DNA of 21,214 nucleotides from Bacteroidales bacterium UBA1215 (lineage in GTDB: Bacteria; Bacteroidota; Bacteroidia; Bacteroidales; WCHB1-69). The translations under genes were made by a program, and so were the position numbers. The stretch spans positions 1-21,214 of the forward strand of contig DBXJ01000096.1 in the NCBI GenBank assembly GCA_002309475.1, given 5' to 3'. Every line of letters starts with the position of its first letter. Within the stretch, counting starts at the first letter, position 1. Below are positions 1-7,842 of the stretch, piece after piece. The notes beneath the pieces are model-generated. The model had not been told where the DNA came from. It saw only the letters and a list, made by a program, of their open reading frames with translations, and ran no database searches.

Positions 1-677
1 AGTTGATGTTGTGAAGCTACAATTTGAATAGTTCCTGTCATATTTTGCTTGAAGTCAGGTCGTAGTTGTTCAAATTGAGGAATAATATTCAAGCGGATGA
101 AATTTCTTGTGTAGGCATCGTCTTGATTGGTTTTGTCTTCGCAATAGGTCAGTTGTTCTTTCTCTGCATATTGTTGAATATCTGTTCGATAACAAAACAA
201 AAGAGGGCGAATGATATTGCCTGATTTGGGAGCGATGCCATGCAAACCGCCTATACCTGTTTTCCGGATGGCATTCAAAAAAAAGGTTTCAATGGCATCG
301 TCTAAATGGTGTGCTGTTGCAATGAGTTGAAAATGATGTTCTTGGCAAATTTCTGCAAACCATTTGTAGCGAAGTTCTCTGGCAGCCATTTCCACCGACA
401 ATTTGTTTTCTTGGCAGTATTGCAAGGTGTTAAAACGCTTGCAGTAGTATTCCAAGTGATGTTGCCGGGCAAAATCGGTGACAAATTGTTCATCATGAAA
501 AGAATCTTGCTCCCGCAGTTGAAAATTGCAATGAGCAACAGCAAAAGGAATGTTGGTCTGCATAAACAAGTGTAGCATGGTCATAGAATCTATTCCGCCA
601 CTCACTGTCAGGAGTACACGTTCCCCTTGGCCAATCAAATTGTTTTCTTGAATAAACTTCAGCAATCTTTCTTTCAT
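1..677 (-). CDS. tilS: tRNA(Ile)-lysidine synthase TilS, N-terminal part (cut by window edge)
   Basis: TilS ligates lysine to C34 of the tRNA-Ile CAU anticodon, using ATP, so that AUA is read as isoleucine; it acts in the cytoplasm. My translation gives 225 residues before the edge. The PP-loop ATPase motif SGGIDS is at residues 26-31, AHCNFQLR at 48-55, and HHLDDAIETFF at 123-133, with RNFIRLNIIP at 191-200. All are typical of the TilS N-terminal catalytic domain. The C-terminal tRNA-binding part lies outside the window. The reading frame passes through an 8-A/T homopolymer near 277-284 without a shift. The start at 677 is the only reasonable one, because the next in-frame ATG follows directly after the SGGIDS motif. 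A -7-like box lies only 4 nt upstream of the start codon. The gene is divergent from dnaA. Confidence 0.93.
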   Translation of the reverse strand, partial: MKERLLKFIQENNLIGQGERVLLTVSGGIDSMTMLHLFMQTNIPFAVAHCNFQLREQDSFHDEQFVTDFARQHHLEYYCKRFNTLQYCQENKLSVEMAARELRYKWFAEICQEHHFQLIATAHHLDDAIETFFLNAIRKTGIGGLHGIAPKSGNIIRPLLFCYRTDIQQYAEKEQLTYCEDKTNQDDAYTRNFIRLNIIPQFEQLRPDFKQNMTGTIQIVASQHQ

Positions 678-681
678 ATTG

Positions 682-689
682 CAAAAATA
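682..689 (-). promoter_or_regulatory. -7 box (TATTTTTG), possible tilS promoter
   Basis: On the minus strand the sequence reads TATTTTTGCAATATG, a full match to the Bacteroidetes -7 consensus TAnnTTTG placed 4 nt before the tilS start codon. I see no TTTG -33 element at the usual spacing. If the box is used, the transcript would start at or next to the ATG. A chance match in this AT-rich spacer is possible. Confidence 0.4.
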
Positions 690-814
690 GCATTTTTTTT
701 TTGAATCACAACAGAAAAATTGGGAATTTATATGTTTGTATAAAAAAATATTTCTATACACTTTTTTTTCAAAAAAAAATTAAAAAAAAATAAAATATCT
801 AAACTTTTTCTTGT

Positions 815-822
815 TATTTTTG
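815..822 (+). promoter_or_regulatory. -7 box (TATTTTTG), likely dnaA promoter
   Basis: TATTTTTGCAAATTG matches the Bacteroidetes -7 element TAnnTTTG and has the same GCAAAT continuation as other boxes in this window. It would give dnaA a leader of about 130 nt. No TTTG -33 element is visible at 19-21 nt upstream. The leader contains a perfect 10-bp palindrome ATGAATTCAT at 888-897. The whole spacer 678-957 is extremely A/T-rich with long A and T runs; I see no RNA gene in it. Confidence 0.5.
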
Positions 823-957
823 CAAATTGAAATTTGAAGTCATTAACAAAAATAAAGCATTAAAAAACAGTATATTATAATTTGTGAATGAATTCATATA
901 TCAAAAATATGACAAAATAAAGATATACACATAGTTAAAAAAGAAATAATAAGCACA

Positions 958-2382
958 ATGGAGGAGTATCAGTCGGTTTGGGAGCAGTGTCTGCAAATAA
1001 TTAAAGATAATATTGACGAAGGAAATTTTGCTACTTGGTTTCAACCTATCAAGGCTATCGGTTTAAAAGATAAGGTTTTAACCGTTCAAGTGCCGAGTTT
1101 ATACTATTATGAGTGGATAGAAGGAAATTATTGGCAATTGTTAAAAAGTGCCATTCATAGAGTTTTAGGCAAAGAAGGAAAAGTAGAATATAAAATATTA
1201 GTTGTCAACGAGCAGACCATGACACTGCCGACCTCGGGTATTGGTGTAGTTAGTTCGCAAGATAAAAAACTCAATATTCACATAGATGAAGATACCGACC
1301 AAAAAGAAATTCCAAATCCGTTTGTGCTTCCCGGATTGAAAAAATTGAATATTCAATCTCAATTGAATAAAGATTTGAATTTTGACAACTTTATTGAAGG
1401 AGAATGCAATAGTTTGGCACGTGCTGCCGGTTTTGCCATTGCGAAAGACCCCGGTAAAACCGCTTTCAATCCTTTGTTCTTATATTCAGGAGTCGGATTA
1501 GGCAAAACGCATCTTGCTCATGCCATTGGCTTGCAAACAAAAATCTATCATCCCGATTTGACAGTACTATATGTTGATGCAGATACATTCTTGCAACAAT
1601 ATGTAGAAGCTGCACGAGGCAACAATATCAACGATTTTGTCCATTTTTATCAAATGTTGGATATGTTGATTATTGATGATATTCAATTTTTAGCCAACAA
1701 AACCAAAACACAAGAAACCTTCTTTCATATTTTCAACCATTTCCATCAAAAAGGCAAACAAATCATTATCACTGCCGATAAGTCTCCGGCGGAAATTGCC
1801 GGTTTTGAACAACGCCTATTGTCAAGATTCAAATGGGGATTGTCGGCCGATTTGCAGTCTCCGGATAGAGAAACAAGGGTGAGAATTATTAGAAATAAAT
1901 TGTATCGCAATGGTATTGACAGTATTCCGGAAGAAGTGATAGAATATTTGTCGTGCAGAATTGTCACCAATATAAGAGAAATTGAAGGTGCCATCATCTC
2001 CATTATGGCTTATTCTACTTTGAACAAGAAAAAAATTACTGTAGAATCTGCCAAGCAGATGATAGATAAATTTGTAAGAAATACCGCTCATGAAATTTCC
2101 ATTGATTACATCCAAAAAGTGGTATGCAACTATTTTAATGTCAAATTGGAAGATTTGTTCACTTCGTCAAGAAAGAGAGATATTGTGCAAGTGCGTCAAG
2201 TGTCTATGCACTTTGCAAAAAAATATACCGATTTGTCATTGGCACAAATCGGAGCACAATGCGGCAATAAAGACCATGCTACAGTTTTGCATGCCTGCCG
2301 TACCGTTGACAATTTGAAAGCAACCGATCGTCACTTCAAGGTTCAATTGGAAGAAATAGATAAAATTTTAAAGAATTCTTAA
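958..2382 (+). CDS. dnaA: Chromosomal replication initiator protein DnaA
   Basis: DnaA binds DnaA boxes at oriC, oligomerises with ATP, melts the origin and loads DnaB. The protein is 474 aa, normal for the family. Domain I (about residues 1-85) starts MEEYQSVWEQCL and includes the conserved W-F segment FATWFQPI. The AAA+ core has Walker A GVGLGKTH at 178-185, Walker B LIIDDIQ at 237-243 and an arginine-finger segment LLSRF at 287-291. The C-terminal DNA-binding domain (about 380-474) carries the DnaA signature CGNKDHATVLHACRTV at 435-450. The ATG at 958 gives a standard N-terminus. The stop codon overlaps that of convergent uvrB. Confidence 0.98.
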   Translation: MEEYQSVWEQCLQIIKDNIDEGNFATWFQPIKAIGLKDKVLTVQVPSLYYYEWIEGNYWQLLKSAIHRVLGKEGKVEYKILVVNEQTMTLPTSGIGVVSSQDKKLNIHIDEDTDQKEIPNPFVLPGLKKLNIQSQLNKDLNFDNFIEGECNSLARAAGFAIAKDPGKTAFNPLFLYSGVGLGKTHLAHAIGLQTKIYHPDLTVLYVDADTFLQQYVEAARGNNINDFVHFYQMLDMLIIDDIQFLANKTKTQETFFHIFNHFHQKGKQIIITADKSPAEIAGFEQRLLSRFKWGLSADLQSPDRETRVRIIRNKLYRNGIDSIPEEVIEYLSCRIVTNIREIEGAIISIMAYSTLNKKKITVESAKQMIDKFVRNTAHEISIDYIQKVVCNYFNVKLEDLFTSSRKRDIVQVRQVSMHFAKKYTDLSLAQIGAQCGNKDHATVLHACRTVDNLKATDRHFKVQLEEIDKILKNS

Positions 2383-4394
2383 GGTTGAGATTTTTTGATA
2401 GTTTTCAAATGCTCGATTTCATCACGCAGTTGTGCTGCTAACATGAAATCGAGTTCTTTTACTGCACTTTCCATAGCTTTTTTCTTCGATGCTATCAAGT
2501 TGTCAAGTTCTTTGGGTGACAAAAGATAGTCTTCGGTTTTTTGTACAGGTTTTTCTGTTTTTGAAGGAATATTCTTCGGCATTTCATGCGTTTTTCCTTC
2601 GTTGTTGAACATGGAACCGGCAATATCTTTTTGGATAGTTTTAGGAACTATATGGTGGAGTTGGTTGTAGGCCATTTGTTTTTCCCGTCTTTTGTTGGTG
2701 GTGTCGATAGTTGCCTGCATCGATTTGGTTATTTTGTCGGCATAGAAGATAACTCTTCCATGGGCATTTCTGGCAGCACGACCTGCTGTTTGTGTCAGCG
2801 AGCGTTCCGAACGCAAAAAACCTTCCTTGTCGGCATCTAAAATAGCCACCAAAGAAACTTCCGGCAAATCTAAACCTTCCCTTAACAAATTTACACCGAC
2901 AATTACATCTATGATGCCTTCTCGCAATTCTTGCAAGATTTCCACCCGGTCCATGGTTTCCACATCAGAGTGGATATATTGGGTTTTGATATCCATGCGG
3001 ATAAGATACTTGCAAAGATCTTCCGCCATTTTCTTGGTCAAAGTGGTCACCAGCACGCGTTCTCCCTTGGAAGTGGTTTTGTCAATTTCGTCCAATAAAT
3101 CGTCCACTTGGTTTTTGCAAGGACGAATTTCAATCAAAGGGTCTAAAAGTCCTGTAGGCCGAACTACTTGTTCTACAACTACTCCGTTTGATTTCTGCAA
3201 TTCGAATTCAGCGGGAGTGGCAGAAATATAGATGGTTTGTCCTGTCATTTCTTCAAATTCATCAAAAGTAAGGGGACGATTGTCAAAGGCAGCCGGCAGG
3301 CGGAATCCGTATTCTACTAGATTGGTTTTTCTGGCCTTGTCGCCGGCATACATGGCACCGATTTGCGGAACGGTAACATGACTTTCGTCAATAATGGTGA
3401 GAAAATCTTTTGGAAAGTAGTCTAACAGGCAGAATGGACGAGTATGAGGCGGACGGCGGTCAAAATATCGAGAATAGTTTTCTATGCCCGAGCAATAACC
3501 CAATTCCTTAATCATCTCCATGTCGTAAACAACACGTTCTTCCAAACGTTTTGCCTCCAAATGTCTGCCGATATTGTTGAAATATTCCACTCTTTCCGCC
3601 AAATCTATTTGTATGTCGTGTATGGCTTGGTGGATGCCTTCTTGCGAAGTGATAAAAATATTGGTAGGGTAGAGGTTGGTTTCTTGAATGTGTTCCACAA
3701 TGCCGTTGTCTTTGGGGTCTATCACCATAATGTCATCAATGTCATCTCCCCAGAATATCATTCTATAAGCATAGTCTCCATAGGAAGGAAATACATCTAA
3801 TGTATCTCCCTGAACGCGGAATTTTCCTCGTTCCAAACTTACTTCGGTGCGGGAATATAAGGCATTGACCAAATTTCGCATCAATTTGTTTCTGGCAATT
3901 TTCTCTCCGACATAGACATGTTGTGTAGCGTTGGCAAATTCTTTTGGATTGCCAATGCCATATATGCAACTTACTGAAGATACTATAATTACATCACGTC
4001 TGCCGGAGAGCAGTGCGGAAGTGGCTCTTAAACGCAATGTGTCAATTTCTTCATTAATGGATAAATCTTTTTCAATATAGGTATTGGTGGTGGGAATATA
4101 GGCTTCAGGCTGATAATAGTCGTAGTATGAAACAAAATATTCCACCGCATTCTCCGGAAAAAATTCCTTGAATTCGCTATAAAGTTGTGCTGCTAAAGTT
4201 TTGTTGTGGCTGAGTACCAAAGTCGGGCGGTTGATCTGCTCTAAAACATTGGCAATGGTAAAAGTTTTACCCGATCCGGTAACGCCGAGCAAAGTTTGGC
4301 AAGGTACTCCTTGTTGAATGCCTTCAACCAGCGATGCTATTGCTTCCGGTTGATCGCCGGCAGGCTCAAAAGGAGCGTGTATTTTAAAATTCAT
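2379..4394 (-). CDS. uvrB: Excinuclease ABC subunit B, UvrB
   Basis: UvrB is the damage-verifying helicase-like subunit of nucleotide excision repair; it receives DNA from UvrA and recruits UvrC. The protein is 671 aa, full length. Walker A GVTGSGKT is at residues 37-44, and the beta-hairpin that inserts between the strands is seen as SYYDYYQPEAYIP at 89-101. The DESH box is at 336-339, and the helicase motif VI region QTAGRAARN follows near residue 540. The C-terminal UVR motif that contacts UvrC is in the last 45 residues (LIASKKKAMESAVKELDF). The gene starts 1 nt after the stop of the DUF4293-like gene, so the two are probably co-transcribed. Its stop overlaps that of dnaA by 4 bp (2379-2382) in convergent orientation. 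Confidence 0.98.
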   Translation of the reverse strand: MNFKIHAPFEPAGDQPEAIASLVEGIQQGVPCQTLLGVTGSGKTFTIANVLEQINRPTLVLSHNKTLAAQLYSEFKEFFPENAVEYFVSYYDYYQPEAYIPTTNTYIEKDLSINEEIDTLRLRATSALLSGRRDVIIVSSVSCIYGIGNPKEFANATQHVYVGEKIARNKLMRNLVNALYSRTEVSLERGKFRVQGDTLDVFPSYGDYAYRMIFWGDDIDDIMVIDPKDNGIVEHIQETNLYPTNIFITSQEGIHQAIHDIQIDLAERVEYFNNIGRHLEAKRLEERVVYDMEMIKELGYCSGIENYSRYFDRRPPHTRPFCLLDYFPKDFLTIIDESHVTVPQIGAMYAGDKARKTNLVEYGFRLPAAFDNRPLTFDEFEEMTGQTIYISATPAEFELQKSNGVVVEQVVRPTGLLDPLIEIRPCKNQVDDLLDEIDKTTSKGERVLVTTLTKKMAEDLCKYLIRMDIKTQYIHSDVETMDRVEILQELREGIIDVIVGVNLLREGLDLPEVSLVAILDADKEGFLRSERSLTQTAGRAARNAHGRVIFYADKITKSMQATIDTTNKRREKQMAYNQLHHIVPKTIQKDIAGSMFNNEGKTHEMPKNIPSKTEKPVQKTEDYLLSPKELDNLIASKKKAMESAVKELDFMLAAQLRDEIEHLKTIKKSQP

Positions 4395-4395
4395 G

Positions 4396-4869
4396 TTAAC
4401 GTAGTCTGTCTGCCGCTCTTACTTTGTCCTCGTCTTGATTGATGAATTTGTTGGCAAGGTATAAGAATGCTAATGGAATAACGGACATGAGTGACGGTAC
4501 CAATTTAAAAGCGGTGGTGCCGTCTTGTAGAATGTAATTTTTTGGAAAGACAACATCCGGATATATCCACAACATTAATATAATCAAAACAAAGTTTAAT
4601 ACAATGGCACCAATACAAAATTTAGATTGCAAGGGGCGGTTTTTGTATAAAAATATAGTGATAAAAGATAGGGCAGCCAAGATAACTTGCAATATGCCAA
4701 TGTAGAATGTTCTCATAATGATAATGTTTTCCGGTGTGGCATCATGCACGTTCCATGGCGTATAAATATAATAAAACTGGTTGGTAATGTCACCAATGGG
4801 TAACAAACAAGCAGCGGTAAAACATGCAGCTGCCAATAAAAGAAACAGTGATTGAATTCTTTGTATCAT
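4396..4869 (-). CDS. DUF4293-like small membrane protein
   Basis: This is a 157-aa protein of unknown function. It has about four hydrophobic segments: the first at residues 5-22, then LQVILAALSFITIFLY, KFCIGAIVLNFVLIILMLW and LMSVIPLAFLYLANKFI. The N-terminus MIQRIQSLFLLLA and the C-terminus EDKVRAADRLR resemble the DUF4293 family, widespread in Bacteroidetes. I chose the ATG at 4869 because it gives the family N-terminus and lies just downstream of a complete -33/-7 promoter. The longer reading frame from 4932 would overlap that promoter. The gene lies 1 nt upstream of uvrB. Function is unknown; the link to uvrB may be only co-transcription. Confidence 0.85.
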   Translation of the reverse strand: MIQRIQSLFLLLAAACFTAACLLPIGDITNQFYYIYTPWNVHDATPENIIIMRTFYIGILQVILAALSFITIFLYKNRPLQSKFCIGAIVLNFVLIILMLWIYPDVVFPKNYILQDGTTAFKLVPSLMSVIPLAFLYLANKFINQDEDKVRAADRLR

Positions 4870-4892
4870 CTTTTGTCGTTTTAGAATTTTTG

Positions 4893-4923
4893 CAAAGGTA
4901 CAAAAAAAATGTGAATGGACAAA
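4893..4923 (-). promoter_or_regulatory. Bacteroidetes -33/-7 promoter for the DUF4293-uvrB operon
   Basis: On the minus strand TTTG (4923-4920), a 19-nt spacer and TACCTTTG (4900-4893) match the Bacteroidetes sigma-ABfr promoter pattern. Transcription would start roughly 15-20 nt before the ATG at 4869. This is the best-formed promoter in the window. Confidence 0.75.
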
Positions 4924-4979
4924 CATTAGCAATAATTTTTTTGAAGTGAATAAAAAGTATAAAAAATAAAAAAAAGTGT

Positions 4980-4987
4980 TATCTTTG
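4980..4987 (+). promoter_or_regulatory. -7 box (TATCTTTG) upstream of the surface lipoprotein gene
   Basis: TATCTTTGCAAATTA matches TAnnTTTG and shares the GCAAAT continuation seen at other boxes here. No TTTG lies at the normal -33 spacing. The predicted leader to the ATG at 5073 is about 80 nt. Confidence 0.55.
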
Positions 4988-5072
4988 CAAATTATTAGAT
5001 AATTTTTGTTTTAAATGGGTGAAATAGAAAAAAATAGAATGGAAATTTAGCAAACAAATAAAATATACTACT

Positions 5073-6206
5073 ATGAAGATTATTCTAAAAATTATGACAG
5101 TGGTGGCAATAATTGGTTGCCTATTTACAAGCTGCAAAAAAGAGTATACCATTACGGTAAAAAGTAACAATGAAGCATGGGGACGTGTAACCGGCAGCGG
5201 TACTTATGCCAAAGGAAAGATAATTACTATTAGAGCATTAGCCAAGCCTAACTATACATTTCTATCATGGCAGGACGGCAGTACTGAAAATCCGCGTTAT
5301 ATAATAGTGCGATCCGATGCAAGGTATGTTGCGAAATTTGTAAGAATGGGTAATGGCGGCGGCAGCGGAGAAGAACCGATAAATATGGGTATTTTTTCTG
5401 TTTCCGCAACACAAAAGGTGAATTTCTCTCCCGGAAACTTGCAGTGGAGTGCCACCAATGGAGGCAATACTGCCACCACTCATACCGTGGCAGGTAATGG
5501 AACTGAGGCAGGTACATGGCGTTTCGCACCCAATCAGTGGGATATGGTTGGAACCGACAACAGTAACGTTTCTTCCACTTATACGGGATGGATTGATTTG
5601 TTTGGTTGGGCAACCAGCGGATATAATAATAAATATCCTTATATGACAAGTACTGTAACGACAGATTATGGCAATACTGCCAACAATATTACAGGTACCA
5701 ATTATGATTGGGGCGTGTATAATGCCATTTACAATCCTCAAACCAAAAAAACAGATGCTCCGGGCACATGGCGTACGCTAACCAAAGAAGAATCGGAATA
5801 TTTGATGAATGTCCGCTCCACTTCATCAAGCATACGTTATGCAAAAGCTACAGTACACGGAGTTGCCGGTTTGATAATTGTTCCGGATGATTATAGTAAT
5901 ACTTATTATACATTAACCAATGTTAATACAGAAGGTGCTGCATATGCATCCAATATTATCGATGCAACAACTTGGACGAAAATGGAAACTATAGGTTGTA
6001 TATTTCTGCCAGCTGCCGGCAGCCGTGACGGGAATTCGGTTCATGATGTCGCTACTTGCGGTAACTATTGGTCAATTACAGTCTGTGGTACACAAGGTGC
6101 AAATTACTTGTATTTCAATGCAAGCAATGTTTATCCCATGGGATTTTGGTACACCGCCAACCGCATCTATGGTCATTCTGTCCGCCTGGTAAAGGATGTG
6201 AAATAA
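5073..6206 (+). CDS. Secreted lipoprotein with InlB-type beta repeat and a C-terminal lectin-like (FISUMP-like) domain
   Basis: This is a 377-aa protein. It has a lipoprotein signal peptide with lipobox FTSC, lipidated Cys at 21, followed by KKE. Residues about 25-90 (YTITVKSNNEAWGRVTGSG to YVAKF) resemble the divergent InlB B-repeat/bacterial-repeat module, with a W-DGSTENPR turn. After a short Gly-rich linker (GNGGGSGEE), residues about 103-377 form a second domain with motifs such as FSPGNLQW, WRFAPNQWDMVG, SGWIDLFGW-like TGWIDLFGWATSG, and a final YWS...SVRLVKD. These recur in Bacteroidales and Fibrobacter surface proteins and suggest a C-type-lectin or sulfatase-modifying-factor-like fold. 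A role in adhesion or glycan binding is inference only. It stands alone between its own -7 box and a terminator. Confidence 0.8.
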   Translation: MKIILKIMTVVAIIGCLFTSCKKEYTITVKSNNEAWGRVTGSGTYAKGKIITIRALAKPNYTFLSWQDGSTENPRYIIVRSDARYVAKFVRMGNGGGSGEEPINMGIFSVSATQKVNFSPGNLQWSATNGGNTATTHTVAGNGTEAGTWRFAPNQWDMVGTDNSNVSSTYTGWIDLFGWATSGYNNKYPYMTSTVTTDYGNTANNITGTNYDWGVYNAIYNPQTKKTDAPGTWRTLTKEESEYLMNVRSTSSSIRYAKATVHGVAGLIIVPDDYSNTYYTLTNVNTEGAAYASNIIDATTWTKMETIGCIFLPAAGSRDGNSVHDVATCGNYWSITVCGTQGANYLYFNASNVYPMGFWYTANRIYGHSVRLVKDVK

Positions 6207-6231
6207 AGTATATCAGAAAAAAATAGCGTAT

Positions 6232-6261
6232 AAAAAAAAGCAGCCGTCAGGCTGCTTTTTT
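6232..6261. terminator. Bidirectional intrinsic terminator
   Basis: AGCAGCC (6239-6245) and GGCTGCT (6250-6256) form a 7-bp stem with loop GTCA, flanked by an A run on one side and a T run on the other. It can end the lipoprotein transcript on the plus strand and the glycosyltransferase/rocD-fragment transcript on the minus strand. Confidence 0.9.
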
Positions 6262-6276
6262 ACACTTATAGGATAG

Positions 6277-6567
6277 ATATTATTCAAAAGACTTGAGTGC
6301 TTTTTTTATAATTTCTATAGCTTCACGCAATTCTTCTTCGGTAATTACCAATGGAGGTGCAAAACGAATAATATGTTGGTGGGTGGGTTTTGCCAAAAGA
6401 CCTAAGTCACGCATTTTCAAACATACATCCCATGCTTCTTTGCCGTCTTTAGGACGGATAATCACGGCATTCAACAAACCTTTACCGCGAACTTTTTCTA
6501 TCATAGGAGATTCTATCTTGCCGATTTCTTCGCGGAAGATTTTACCCAAACGCTCTGCTTTTTCCAT
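6277..6567 (-). repeat. Direct repeat copy 1 of the rocD 3' end (291 bp)
   Basis: Base-by-base comparison with 8182-8472 (offset 1,905) gives 288 identities of 291. The mismatches are at 6307/8212, 6385/8290 and 6562/8467. Homology stops 3 nt past the stop codon on one side and exactly at the A of an internal ATG on the other. Confidence 0.97.
6280..6567 (-). pseudogene. Truncated duplicate of rocD (C-terminal 95 codons)
   Basis: The 95-residue translation is identical to residues 317-411 of the intact ornithine aminotransferase encoded at 8185-9420. It lacks residues 1-316, including the PLP-binding Lys263 and most of the large domain, so it cannot be a working aminotransferase. The remaining piece corresponds to the small C-terminal domain. 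It begins with an in-frame ATG that coincides with the homology break, so a short protein could be made, though none is known. It lies downstream of the glycosyltransferase gene on the same strand and could be in its transcript. It is best read as a duplication remnant. Confidence 0.9.
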
Positions 6568-6642
6568 TCATTTCACAATGTTTTCCCAATGAGAATTAAA
6601 TATGTATTGATGATAAGTTTTTTAGTTTTTCATAGTAAAAAA

Positions 6643-7842
6643 TTAGTTCTTAATTTTTTTATATTCATTATATATTTGAATTCCAATATTTTGTGAAGAA
6701 AATGTGTTGATGGCATATGATCGAATAGCCATGTTGTCATAATCTTGATAATGGTCAAGCATATAATTCATACCTTGTAGTAAAGCGTCCTCATTGCCTG
6801 GAGGAATGAGAATTCCACGATCGTTGGAGAGAATTTCAGGAATGCCACCTACTGCAGTGCTTAACACAGGTAAACCCGAAGCAAAGGCTTCTACGATGAC
6901 ACAAGGCAAATTCTCAAAATTAGAGAACATGACAAAAAAATCAGCTTTTTGATAGGCATAAGCTACTTCTGTATAGTTCTTTTTGCCATGAAAGATGACA
7001 CAATTGGAGAGTTTATGTTCTTTTACAAATTTCTTAAATTCTGTAGCTTGGTAATCGTGAATGACGTGTAATTCAAAATCATTGCGTTGCATGTGTAGTT
7101 TTTCAATAGTACGCAAAATGCCACTGAAGTTTTTGGCTTCGTCTCTCAGTGTAGAAATATGGAGCATTCGTTTTTTGATGTTATGTATATTTTTTTCTGC
7201 CGTATTGCAGTGCATATTATAACCAGAAAAATTTGTTAATATGGAATTTACACATGGTTGCTTAAGTTTAAACATATCTGTATTCAGTAAATTGTAAATC
7301 ACTTTAAAGTGATTATGCACTCCATGTTTTTCCATACAGTGTTGCAAATCAATGCTAACAGGCATGATAAGTTCTGCATTATTGGCAATTTTAATGACTT
7401 TCTTCTTTAATTTGTCGACAAAAATATCCTTGTTTTGTGGTTGATATATTGTCCAATGTTCGGTAAGAACAAATTTGTAGCCATAGAGTTTCTTCCACAG
7501 CAATGCTATTTGCCCAAGTGGATAGGCTACATGAAGGTGTATTAAATCAGGTTTAAAGAAATATTTCTTTATGTAATTTAGACCATATTGATACATACAC
7601 AACATTTTCAGTTTTCTTACAACGTTGTTTTTAGGTGGTCGTATGTGTATTTGAACATGGGTGTGGTGATTTCCTTGAATTTCTTTGATCTCAAATGATT
7701 GTGTCATGTTTTTACCATTACATACAGAAAGAATGACCGAATGACACTCTTCAGGGAGAGAGTCAATCATGCGAACACAGAAATTGCCCAATGTGGGGTC
7801 ATCGGGTGTAGGGAACCAACTTAGTAAATGTAAAATGTTCAT
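6643..7842 (-). CDS. Glycosyltransferase family 4 (GT-B fold)
   Basis: This 399-aa protein probably transfers a sugar from a nucleotide-sugar donor to a cell-surface polysaccharide or lipid-linked glycan on the cytoplasmic face. The N-terminal Rossmann domain starts MNILHLLSWFPTPDDPTLGNF, typical of GT4 enzymes. The C-terminal donor-binding domain has the EX7E motif within SNFENLPCVIVEAFASGLP (Glu310 and Glu318), followed by AVGGIPE. A stretch around residues 197-222, rich in Asn, Cys and His, interrupts the usual link to the KKRMLHIS segment. The gene lies between two copies of the rocD 3' end, apart from other sugar genes, and looks inserted. I see no TAnnTTTG box in the 300 bp upstream. 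Donor and acceptor are unknown. Confidence 0.9.
   Translation of the reverse strand: MNILHLLSWFPTPDDPTLGNFCVRMIDSLPEECHSVILSVCNGKNMTQSFEIKEIQGNHHTHVQIHIRPPKNNVVRKLKMLCMYQYGLNYIKKYFFKPDLIHLHVAYPLGQIALLWKKLYGYKFVLTEHWTIYQPQNKDIFVDKLKKKVIKIANNAELIMPVSIDLQHCMEKHGVHNHFKVIYNLLNTDMFKLKQPCVNSILTNFSGYNMHCNTAEKNIHNIKKRMLHISTLRDEAKNFSGILRTIEKLHMQRNDFELHVIHDYQATEFKKFVKEHKLSNCVIFHGKKNYTEVAYAYQKADFFVMFSNFENLPCVIVEAFASGLPVLSTAVGGIPEILSNDRGILIPPGNEDALLQGMNYMLDHYQDYDNMAIRSYAINTFSSQNIGIQIYNEYKKIKN

Noticed and set aside
302..693. Several short ORFs on both strands overlapping the tilS region
   Set aside because: They are other-frame shadows of the tilS coding frame, which runs open from 677 to the window edge with all TilS motifs.
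731..738. TATGTTTG as a dnaA promoter
   Set aside because: It fits TAnnTTTG, but it has no -33 element, lacks the GCAAA continuation and lies over 200 nt from the gene; the box at 815 is a better candidate.
740..957. Possible oriC with DnaA boxes upstream of dnaA
   Set aside because: Only one weak match to TTATnCACA (ATATACACA at 923-931) and one poorer one (CTATACACT at 753-761 region) were seen. The A/T richness alone is not evidence, and in this phylum oriC need not lie next to dnaA.
4870..4932. Longer N-terminus for the DUF4293-like protein from the ATG at 4932
   Set aside because: It would run across a complete -33/-7 promoter, and the added residues do not resemble the family start MIQRIQ.
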